Below, one piece after another: positions 42,548-47,089 of a stretch of DNA of 47,089 nucleotides. The notes beneath the pieces were generated by a model. It was not told the DNA's origin. It saw nothing but the letters and a program-made list of their open reading frames with translations, and did no database searches. The DNA comes from a virus. Position numbers and translations under genes: made by a program. Numbering within the stretch: position 1 is the stretch's first letter; the number at the start of each line of letters is the position of its first letter. The stretch covers positions 1-47,089 of IMG/VR virus record IMGVR_UViG_3300030329_005851. One strand, written 5' to 3'.

Positions 42548-42640
42548 GAGAACTTCGTAAAGGAAACTCGCCCAATCTAATAAGACAAAAAGCAAAACCG
42601 AAAAGGCAAGCAACGAAAGAGGTCTTTCTAGATGAATCAT
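42545..42640 (-). CDS. Tiny membrane protein
   Basis: 31 aa, MIHLERPLSLLAFSVLLFVL and LDWASFLYEVL; one transmembrane helix. ATG lies 1 nt after the stop of the preceding 58-aa gene, and the stop belongs to repeat R5. Good operon support, function unknown. Confidence 0.5.
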   Translation of the reverse strand: MIHLERPLSLLAFSVLLFVLLDWASFLYEVL

Positions 42641-42641
42641 T

Positions 42642-42818
42642 CTAAGCAAGGGCAACCGCCAAAAATTTGGAGCGGTTAAAATGCGGGTTGAAGTTCTCAA
42701 ACTCATCTGCAAGATTGGTTGCAAGAGTCGTGATAATGTTCTCGACTTGCTCGCTTGGAGCATTCCGAAAAGAGAGGTTGAGGCTTTCCGCTACTGCGGT
42801 GAAGTGTTGTCTTGTCAT
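42642..42818 (-). CDS. Small conserved phage protein (MTRQHF type)
   Basis: 58 aa, MTRQHFTAVAESLNLSFRNA, then NIITTLATNLADEF and NPHFNRSKFLAVA. This matches a widespread small phage protein pattern of MTRKDF...ADxLxxxNPRFDRxRFLxA, whose function I do not know. Third gene of a four-gene minus-strand operon. Confidence 0.75.
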   Translation of the reverse strand: MTRQHFTAVAESLNLSFRNAPSEQVENIITTLATNLADEFENFNPHFNRSKFLAVALA

Positions 42819-42825
42819 AGTGTTT

Positions 42826-42888
42826 TTAGTTTAGGTTTGTGCAAATAGCAACGAAAGAGCAAGCAATTAAAAATAAAATTGTTTCCAT
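42826..42888 (-). CDS. Tiny membrane peptide
   Basis: 20 aa, METILFLIACSFVAICTNLN; single hydrophobic helix. Coupled to the gene before by TAATG. Short, so confidence is limited. Confidence 0.4.
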   Translation of the reverse strand: METILFLIACSFVAICTNLN

Positions 42889-43064
42889 TAATCTACCTTA
42901 ATGACTTCCCCATCTATGAAGATGCAATTTTGCTTCTTCTTGAGTGCGAGGTCTTTAGCCATGCGAATCGCCTTTGCTCGACCTTGTACTTGTTCAACGA
43001 GATTCCCGAAGGCAAAAATGTTTAGCCAATTCGAGAAATTTTGGTTTGTTTCAATCTTAATCAT
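42888..43064 (-). CDS. Small hypothetical protein
   Basis: 58 aa from ATG at 43064 (MIKIETNQNFSNWLNIFAFG); a longer in-frame start exists, but this ATG sits 6 nt after a perfect TATATT. Contains RAKAIRMAKDLALKKKQNCI and ends FIDGEVIKVD. First gene of a four-gene operon. Confidence 0.7.
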   Translation of the reverse strand: MIKIETNQNFSNWLNIFAFGNLVEQVQGRAKAIRMAKDLALKKKQNCIFIDGEVIKVD

Positions 43065-43070
43065 GCCTAT

Positions 43071-43099
43071 AATATAGTCTAGTTTGTGCGTTTTGTCAA
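43071..43099 (-). promoter_or_regulatory. Leaderless-type promoter for four-gene operon
   Basis: TTGACA, 17-nt spacer, TATATT, then 6 nt to ATG at 43064. Best consensus copy in the window. Confidence 0.8.
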
Positions 43100-43107
43100 G
43101 GAAAAAA

Positions 43108-43575
43108 TCACGAAATTTCTGCCAATTCGGGATGGCTCGGAAAGTGAAAGATAAAACCGATTTCTCTTTCGATTTCGGAAGGCTCAACGCCCCATGTAAG
43201 GCGAAAAACTGCCTCCTTGCGAGAGTCTACGCTTTCGAGGTTTTCATCGCCTAACTCACGGCGAATCTTGTTAATGTCCGAAAAACGGAAATTGCGGTTT
43301 GGCTTTACGCCTTCACGCAAACGCCATTTTGGTTCGGGCTTTTTAGGCTCGAAACTTTCAGTTGAACGCTCGAAACCCATTGGGCAAAGAGCATTCCAAA
43401 GGTGGGAAACTCTCTCGGCATCGTGTTCGCCTAAAGTGAGAGCGAGCGAACGCAAGCGAGAGCGTTCTTCATTTCCACGAGTCCAAACGCTATGGTCATC
43501 GCTGAAATCGAAAGTCCAATCGTGGGACTTCAAGAGGTTTTCAAAAGTGGTGAATAGCTTTTCAATTTTAATCAT
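43108..43575 (-). CDS. Hypothetical protein
   Basis: 155 aa, MIKIEKLFTTFENLLKSHDW; charged, mixed alpha/beta, Arg/Glu-rich in the middle (GNEERSRLRSLALTLGEHDA). Not recognised. The MIKIE/MIKKE start is shared with several neighbours, a sign that the start context is conserved along with the promoter. Confidence 0.7.
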   Translation of the reverse strand: MIKIEKLFTTFENLLKSHDWTFDFSDDHSVWTRGNEERSRLRSLALTLGEHDAERVSHLWNALCPMGFERSTESFEPKKPEPKWRLREGVKPNRNFRFSDINKIRRELGDENLESVDSRKEAVFRLTWGVEPSEIEREIGFIFHFPSHPELAEIS

Positions 43576-43581
43576 ACTAGT

Positions 43582-43610
43582 ATTCTATCAAATGAAACCC
43601 AAAACCGCAA
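43582..43610 (-). promoter_or_regulatory. Leaderless-type promoter for 155-aa gene
   Basis: TTGCGG, 17-nt spacer, TAGAAT, then 6 nt to ATG at 43575. Confidence 0.65.
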
Positions 43611-43629
43611 GCAAAAAATGATTCGGCTA

Positions 43630-43812
43630 AGTTTTTGGTTCGCAACCCATTGAGGGACAATAACATAGGAGAAAAGTTTTTTTCACTCTCTGCGGAGAAA
43701 ATTCTTCGGTTTTTGCATTCTCGTGCATTCTGCGTCCTAAGTTGTTGAATACCAACGAGTTCGGGGGCGCGGAGGGCCCGCAGGCCCTAAGTCGTTGATA
43801 CTGAGGAGGTTA
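43630..43812. repeat. Long repeat R6
   Basis: Long form: CAACCCATTGAGG, GTTTTTTTCA, TGCGGAGAAAA, GGTTTTTGCATTCTCG, then TAAGTTGTTGAA / ACCAACGAGTT, GC core with GGGCCC, CTAAGTCGTTGATAC. Ends in the TTA stop of the 95-aa gene. Confidence 0.75.
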
Positions 43813-44097
43813 GCTCGTCAGACTATCTCGTCCGTCAGCTAGCTTCACAAAAATTTTGTCCAACTCCTTGCGAGTTTGGTTCACTTCTTGCTCAAGCTCA
43901 AAGCCAACCTTTTGGGCGTGTCCTTCAAGGAAGGGCTTCCCCTCAAAGTTTTGCCCATTAAGAAAGTGCATTCTCCCCTCGATGCGAGAGAGGGCGAGAG
44001 CAACATGGTCGAACAAGTCCGAGCGGACTTCTCCAATCGTTTTGGAAGCCGAAGCGATGGCGTCCCATTTTTGGTCAATTAGTTCTTGTTTAGTCAT
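43810..44097 (-). CDS. Helical hypothetical protein
   Basis: 95 aa, MTKQELIDQKWDAIASASKT; predicted long helices with LALSRIEGRMHFLNGQNFEG. No family recognised. Own promoter 7 nt upstream; stop in repeat R6. Confidence 0.7.
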   Translation of the reverse strand: MTKQELIDQKWDAIASASKTIGEVRSDLFDHVALALSRIEGRMHFLNGQNFEGKPFLEGHAQKVGFELEQEVNQTRKELDKIFVKLADGRDSLTS

Positions 44098-44104
44098 AAG
44101 TATA

Positions 44105-44133
44105 ATACTAGTTTAAAAAAGGATTTTTGTCAA
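44105..44133 (-). promoter_or_regulatory. Leaderless-type promoter for 95-aa gene
   Basis: TTGACA, 17-nt spacer, TAGTAT, then 7 nt to ATG at 44097. The -35 overlaps the end of the upstream gene. Confidence 0.7.
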
Positions 44134-44402
44134 GCGTTTTTTCCAACTAAATTCCAAGCGGGATGACCCTTTGGAGCTTCTGCGGATTGAACTCCGAAAT
44201 CACGAAAAGTAATATCCGTAACATCCCACACATCAGCGACTTGTGCAAGCCATTGTTCTTTTGTGGGTGCATCCTCTTGAAACGGAAGCGTTTGAATTGT
44301 TCCCAACTTTTTGCCGTTGGAAAGCGTCATCTCTATGCGAGCTTGACGGAAGCAAATGAAAGGCACATCTTGCCCTTGCCAGTTTTTTCTAATCTTAATC
44401 AT
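44130..44402 (-). CDS. Small hypothetical protein
   Basis: 90 aa from ATG at 44402 (MIKIRKNWQGQDVPFICFRQ); the frame extends 14 codons upstream through the promoter, so the inner start is chosen. Mixed alpha/beta, with TKEQWLAQVADVWDVTDITF in the C-terminal half. Its last codons overlap the -35 box of the next cassette. Confidence 0.65.
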   Translation of the reverse strand: MIKIRKNWQGQDVPFICFRQARIEMTLSNGKKLGTIQTLPFQEDAPTKEQWLAQVADVWDVTDITFRDFGVQSAEAPKGHPAWNLVGKNA

Positions 44403-44409
44403 GTCTATA

Positions 44410-44438
44410 ATTCTATAAAATTTTTCGTTAAATGTCAA
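44410..44438 (-). promoter_or_regulatory. Leaderless-type promoter for 90-aa gene
   Basis: TTGACA, 17-nt spacer, TAGAAT, then 7 nt to ATG at 44402. Confidence 0.75.
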
Positions 44439-44620
44439 GCCCAAATTACATGAACTTGCTTGCCATGTCCTGCATGGTCGGGGTCGCTCATCCTGTCGGT
44501 ATACTGACGGATTCTACGCTTGAGATACTTGCGTTGTCCGAAGTGAGTTGCGATTGCGAAACCGCAGTTGAAAACTTGAAGGCGTAAGCCGTGGTTGGTT
44601 TTTGCTATAATGAATTGCAT
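44435..44620 (-). CDS. Small basic protein
   Basis: 61 aa, MQFIIAKTNHGLRLQVFNCG; basic centre RKYLKRRIRQYTDRMSDPDH, possibly nucleic-acid binding. Has a leader of 26 nt, and its promoter is a near copy of that before the structured RNA at 46.4 kb. Confidence 0.6.
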   Translation of the reverse strand: MQFIIAKTNHGLRLQVFNCGFAIATHFGQRKYLKRRIRQYTDRMSDPDHAGHGKQVHVIWA

Positions 44621-44646
44621 ATCTTTTTTAACTTTCTATACCTATA

Positions 44647-44674
44647 AGTATGACAGAAAATAGGCAAAACGCAA
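44647..44674 (-). promoter_or_regulatory. Promoter for 61-aa basic gene (duplicated block)
   Basis: TTGCGT, 16-nt spacer, CATACT, then TATAGGTATAG in place of the usual ATG. This promoter and the adjoining repeat R7 are duplicated at 46409-46642. Confidence 0.65.
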
Positions 44675-44699
44675 GAAAAAAATTCTTCAGCTAACCTTT

Positions 44700-44870
44700 T
44701 TGTTTGTAAGGTGCTGGCAGTCAACCATTAAGGGGACAAAGTTTTTTTCATGGTGTGCGGAGAAAAAACGGAGGTTTTTGCATTCTCGTTTTTCGTAAGT
44801 CGTTCTACCCCAACGAGTTACGCCAAAAGGGGCGGCCGCGAGTCCTAAGTCGTTGATAGTCAACGCTTGG
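44700..44870. repeat. Long repeat R7
   Basis: Shares with R9 the stretches GTCAACCATTAAGG, GTTTTTTTCATGGTGTGCGG, GGTTTTTGCATTCTCG and TTTTTCGTAAGT, then CCCCAACGAGTTACG, a GCGGCCGC core and CCTAAGTCGTTGATAGTCAA. No gene stop lies in it; the nearest minus-strand stop is about 60 nt away. Confidence 0.85.
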
Positions 44871-44928
44871 TGGAAATCGCGGGAAATGTCCCCTTGAGGT
44901 CGTTATTTGTGTCTATTTGAGTTGGATG

Positions 44929-45246
44929 CTATTCGTCCCCAAAATATCCATAGTCCTCGTCTGTGCCGAATCCTGCAGAGGTCATGGCTGAGTCAAAATC
45001 TCCGTCCATGCTTTCGTTTATGTCATTCGCCACAGAGTCATCCTCAAATTCCTGAATTTGCTCACACGACACAATTTGACCCATTGCGTCATATTCTGTG
45101 CAAACAATCTCCAAGAGGTCAAAGTCGTCACTCCAATCAAGAGCAAGTTGTTCCACCAATTCAAGGGCATCATTCATGCCTTCACGGCACTTGTCGAAAG
45201 ACTGCTCAAGTGAGCCATCTCTTAATACTTCATACTTTTTTATCAT
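44929..45246 (-). CDS. Acidic hypothetical protein
   Basis: 105 aa, MIKKYEVLRDGSLEQSFDKC; strongly acidic throughout, with a C-terminal stretch of Asp/Gly/Tyr (GTDEDYGYFGDE). No family recognised. Upstream promoter is weaker than its neighbours'. Confidence 0.65.
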   Translation of the reverse strand: MIKKYEVLRDGSLEQSFDKCREGMNDALELVEQLALDWSDDFDLLEIVCTEYDAMGQIVSCEQIQEFEDDSVANDINESMDGDFDSAMTSAGFGTDEDYGYFGDE

Positions 45247-45255
45247 AACTAATAT

Positions 45256-45284
45256 ACTTTAACAGATTAAGGGTTACTTGTCAA
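45256..45284 (-). promoter_or_regulatory. Weak promoter for 105-aa gene
   Basis: TTGACA, 17-nt spacer, TAAAGT, then 9 nt to ATG at 45246. The -35 lies in the last codons of the upstream gene. Confidence 0.4.
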
Positions 45285-45462
45285 GCAAATCTTTGTTGCT
45301 CCGAATCACAATCCACTCGGGCTGAGCGTCTGAAACAAAATCATCAGCATCTTCTTGGGATGGGGCGACGATAGTTGCAAACTGCGGTTGGCCTGTTTTA
45401 CGATGAACTGCCACAACTTGAAAGTTGGCGAGTTCGGGAAGGTCGTTCTCAATCTTAATCAT
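45274..45462 (-). CDS. Small hypothetical protein
   Basis: 62 aa, MIKIENDLPELANFQVVAVH, then KTGQPQFATIVAPSQEDADD and a WIVIRSNKD end; small alpha/beta. Perfect cassette promoter 6 nt from ATG; its final codons hold the next -35. Confidence 0.65.
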   Translation of the reverse strand: MIKIENDLPELANFQVVAVHRKTGQPQFATIVAPSQEDADDFVSDAQPEWIVIRSNKDLLDK

Positions 45463-45468
45463 ACCTAT

Positions 45469-45497
45469 AGTATGGCAGAAAAGGAGGGGTTTGTCAA
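45469..45497 (-). promoter_or_regulatory. Leaderless-type promoter for 62-aa gene
   Basis: TTGACA, 17-nt spacer, CATACT, then 6 nt to ATG at 45462. Confidence 0.75.
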
Positions 45498-45526
45498 GGG
45501 TTTTTTTTCATGCGATTAAAGATAGT

Positions 45527-45603
45527 TATAAGTCCTTGTTAGTCAACGACTTACGGGGCGGGGCAGGCCCGCCAGCCCTAACTGGTTGGTAGGCAACGAC
45601 TTA
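45527..45603. repeat. Triple-hairpin repeat R8
   Basis: TTATAAGTCCTTG / GTCAACGACTTACG, perfect GGCGGG/CCCGCC hairpin, then CTAACTGGTTGGTAGGCAACGACTTA. The last TTA is the stop of the zinc-binding protein gene. Confidence 0.85.
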
Positions 45604-45825
45604 GCCAAACACCTTGTCTTGGCAAGGTTGGCACATCGCACTGATGTGAAACTCCTTTAAGGAAATTTCATCCTTAAATGAGTCAAGCTCAACGCTGTCA
45701 CCGCACATTGCACAAGTGCAATCCTTTACGGACTTCTTTCGGTCAATTCCGAAAATAGCAGTGATGACCTCATCTAACTGAGGGGCTTTCTCGGAGGGAA
45801 GTGGATTCCATTCTTTTTTAATCAT
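45601..45825 (-). CDS. Small zinc-binding protein
   Basis: 74 aa, MIKKEWNPLPSEKAPQLDEV; Cys38/Cys41 (CAMCGD) and Cys65/Cys68 (CQPCQD) form a treble-clef/zinc-ribbon-like pair of CxxC knuckles. Such small proteins are common in phage accessory regions. Consensus promoter 6 nt upstream of ATG, stop in repeat R8. Confidence 0.75.
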   Translation of the reverse strand: MIKKEWNPLPSEKAPQLDEVITAIFGIDRKKSVKDCTCAMCGDSVELDSFKDEISLKEFHISAMCQPCQDKVFG

Positions 45826-45831
45826 ATATAT

Positions 45832-45860
45832 AGTATGGCAGAAGTTGTGTTAATTGTCAA
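45832..45860 (-). promoter_or_regulatory. Leaderless-type promoter for zinc-binding protein gene
   Basis: TTGACA, 17-nt spacer, CATACT, then 6 nt to ATG at 45825. Confidence 0.75.
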
Positions 45861-46412
45861 GGTTTTTCTTTAAAATAAATTGGTGTCGGTTTTTGTCAAA
45901 TGAGAACCAACGGGAAACTCTGAATTAGGCTTTCACTACCTTTTTCGCCTTACGACTACTTTTCGTGCTTGCGGGTCTTCCCTCTCGTCTACCGCCTAAA
46001 GTGAATTGAGAGTCGAGTCGCCACACTCGATAAAGCTTTCAAGGGTTGACCTACTAGGCGTTGTACTGCCTCTCAAAATTGTGTCTCGTGCTGTGCCACA
46101 TGACTGCACTCAGCTTTGTGAGGGTTGCGATCCCTCTCTCTTGGGGTTACCAAGTCTGACACGAGACTGAAATTGTGTTATGTCCCTATTCCTCTCTCCC
46201 TTTCGGGTTGTAGGCGTGGATTCAGACGCCTCGTTGTTCAATGCTTTCGCATCTACAGGAAATTGCTGGCCTCTAGGAGATTCGAACTCCTTTCTCCATT
46301 CCTAAACGATGATCAGTCGCTTGTGGGCTATCTAGAATACCACTCGTGGAATGTCGCATTAACCTAGCATATGCTAAGAGGCCATAACGATCTAAACTAT
46401 CAAAAGAACTAT
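45861..46412 (-). ncRNA. Candidate large structured RNA, about 550 nt
   Basis: Gene-free stretch with its own upstream promoter (46419-46446) and dense predicted pairing. Features: tRNA-like cloverleaf at the 5' end (46267-46383), GNRA hairpins ATGC-GAAA-GCAT (46241-46252) and CCC-GAAA-GGG (46198-46207), AGGCGT/ACGCCT (46212-46231), GAGGG/CCCTC (46120-46136), and long closures GTCTCGTG/CACGAGAC (46083-46167), TTGAGAG/CTCTCAA (46006-46076) and TTAGGC/GCCTAA (45925-45999). No convincing protein on either strand. Layout recalls ornate phage RNAs such as GOLLD or ROOL, but no specific consensus was matched. The 3' end is not defined. Confidence 0.45.
46267..46383 (-). tRNA. tRNA-like element with altered anticodon arm
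   Basis: Acceptor GGCCTCT/AGAGGCC with discriminator A, positions 8-9 TA, D arm GCAT/ATGC with AGG and A in the loop, T arm AGGAG-TTCGAAT-CTCCT and a short variable region. Between anticodon-stem halves CATT/AATG lies a 49-nt segment instead of a 7-nt loop, itself able to fold (for example AGCGA/TCGTT around CTGATCA). No CCA encoded (GCA follows). Either a tRNA with an inserted element, a decayed tRNA, or a tRNA-mimic domain of a larger RNA. Confidence 0.55.
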
Positions 46413-46418
46413 ACCTAT

Positions 46419-46446
46419 AGTATGACAGAAAATGACCAAAACGCAA
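46419..46446 (-). promoter_or_regulatory. Promoter of the structured RNA
   Basis: TTGCGT, 16-nt spacer, CATACT, then TATAGGTATAG, nearly identical to the promoter at 44647-44674. No start codon follows; the tRNA-like fold begins about 30 nt downstream. Confidence 0.6.
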
Positions 46447-46470
46447 GAAAATAATTATCCAATCAGCTTC

Positions 46471-46642
46471 TCGTTGCCTAAGTGACTGGGCGTCAACCAT
46501 TAAGGAAGTAAAGTTTTTTTCATGGTGTGCGGAGAAAAAACAGGTGTTTTTGCATTCTCGTTTTTCGTAAGTGATTGACCCTCAACGAGTTGCACAGCGC
46601 GGCGGGGCGCTGAGCCCTAAGTCGTTGACAGTGAGAGGTTTA
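46471..46642. repeat. Long repeat R9
   Basis: Long form nearly matching R7, with GTAAGTGATTGACCC / TCAACGAGTTGC, perfect CAGCGC/GCGCTG core, then CCCTAAGTCGTTGACAG. Ends in the TTA stop of the 74-aa minus gene. Confidence 0.85.
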
Positions 46643-46864
46643 CTCTTGTAGCTCTTCGATTAACTCGTCAAGTCGCTCGATGTCAAGGCTACTGTCATTC
46701 CATGCTACCCTATCGGGAGTTTCAATTGACTCAAGCTCTCTCAGTAAGCTCCGAAAATCTGCATAGTTGTCACAAGTTTGTGCAAGATTATACAATCCTT
46801 CGTCGTTACCAATCCAAAGTGCCACATTCCATGTGGCGTGGTTTTTCCATCCGTTATAGCTCAT
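46640..46864 (-). CDS. Small conserved phage protein (NGWKNHATWNVALW type)
   Basis: 74 aa, MSYNGWKNHATWNVALWIGN then DEGLYNLA; the NGWxNxxTWNVALWIGNDEG signature is a recognisable small phage family of unknown function. The acidic helical C-terminus ends RLDELIEELQE. Start overlaps the preceding gene by 11 bp; stop in repeat R9. Confidence 0.8.
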   Translation of the reverse strand: MSYNGWKNHATWNVALWIGNDEGLYNLAQTCDNYADFRSLLRELESIETPDRVAWNDSSLDIERLDELIEELQE

Positions 46865-47012
46865 TTTCTACTTTTCCAATCGTATAGGGTGAATGTTCTG
46901 TTGCTCGGTCAATCATTGCCTCAAGATGACGGATGACATGAACGACAAGCTCAATGTTTCCAATGACGCCTGTGGATTCTCCGTTTTTTAGTACTTCAAA
47001 TTGTTTGCTCAT
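46854..47012 (-). CDS. Small helical hypothetical protein
   Basis: 52 aa, MSKQFEVLKNGESTGVIGNI, then a helix ELVVHVIRHLEAMIDRATEH. Overlaps the 74-aa gene by 11 bp and the preceding gene by ATGA. No family recognised. Confidence 0.65.
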   Translation of the reverse strand: MSKQFEVLKNGESTGVIGNIELVVHVIRHLEAMIDRATEHSPYTIGKVENEL

Positions 47013-47089
47013 GCTAAGCCTAACTCCTCCATGCTAGCTTGCTTGTCATCGTGCAACTTCTGAACGAACTTGTCAACATCTTTCGACTG
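47009..47089 (-). CDS. C-terminal end of an upstream gene (partial)
   Basis: Last 26 codons of a minus-strand gene entering from the right edge: SKDVDKFVQKLHDDKQASME then ELGLA and TGA within ATGA. First gene of the operon with the two that follow. Too short to identify. Confidence 0.55.
   Translation of the reverse strand, partial: QSKDVDKFVQKLHDDKQASMEELGLA

Noticed and set aside
42641-42763. N-terminal extension of the 31-aa membrane protein
   Set aside because: The longer frame overlaps the conserved 58-aa gene in another frame, and the inner ATG lies 1 nt after that gene's stop.
46083-46167. Second tRNA with anticodon-like loop ATCGCAA
   Set aside because: The closing stem and one hairpin fit, but there is no T loop of TTCGA/TTCAA type and the D arm lacks the usual bases.
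46125-46367. 80-aa plus-strand frame in the structured region
   Set aside because: It lies opposite the conserved stems, with no promoter or ribosome site and atypical composition.
45861-46412. tmRNA
   Set aside because: The acceptor strands close after only about 117 nt and no tag-peptide frame or tmRNA-type 5' sequence is visible.
46273-46500. 75-aa minus-strand frame across the tRNA-like element
   Set aside because: It runs through the tRNA-like fold and the promoter, and has no ribosome site or family signal.
39116-46642. Integron-like cassette array with attC sites (palindromes at the 3' end of each small gene)
   Set aside because: Palindrome ends do not fit the attC consensus GTTRRRY (they read GTTGACA, GTTGATA, GTTGGTA), each gene has its own promoter, and no integrase is seen in the window.

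Overview
This window looks like part of a large tailed-phage genome (or prophage or metagenomic phage contig). It has a packaging, head and tail module on the minus strand (about 1-37.9 kb), a short plus-strand cluster (about 38.0-39.0 kb), and an array of very small accessory genes (about 39.1-47.1 kb). No host gene, rRNA, integrase or CRISPR array was recognised. The host cannot be named. The small-gene promoters match the bacterial sigma-70 consensus, and several structural genes have Shine-Dalgarno sites.

Read in the direction of transcription (right to left), the late module runs: secreted trypsin-like protease, small protein, membrane-anchored GAF-like protein, zinc-ribbon protein, sigma-like factor with a Cys cluster, protein with duplicated HTH-like repeats (candidate small terminase), C2H2/ERCC4 nuclease, large terminase, two sugar-transfer-type enzymes, portal, charged Lys/Asp-rich protein, small conserved protein, prohead protease/scaffold, decoration protein, major capsid protein, SAP-like protein, connector and neck proteins, four related tail-tube-like proteins, two probable tail assembly chaperones, and a giant tape measure gene that runs off the left edge after at least 4,391 codons. 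Many genes are coupled by ATGA, TAATG or 11-bp overlaps. Strong terminators follow the capsid gene and the most tube-like tail gene.

The tape measure protein is a mosaic. A TP901-type N-terminus is followed by enzyme-like inserts (two nuclease-like modules, a P-loop kinase-like module, a lytic transglycosylase) separated by about eleven copies of a short F-[IV]-P-N-F motif.

The right-hand 8 kb has an unusual design. Ten small genes have a promoter TTGACA/T-N17-TAnnnT (or close variant) placed so that the ATG starts only 6-7 nt after the -10 box. This predicts leaderless mRNAs. Many of the same genes end at a roughly 70-bp triple-hairpin repeat (TAAGTCGTTG arms around a GC-rich stem) whose first bases supply the stop codon. 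Longer repeat copies are duplicated together with a promoter. A gene-free stretch of about 590 nt near 46 kb looks like a large structured RNA that begins with a tRNA-like cloverleaf whose anticodon loop is replaced by a 49-nt insert.
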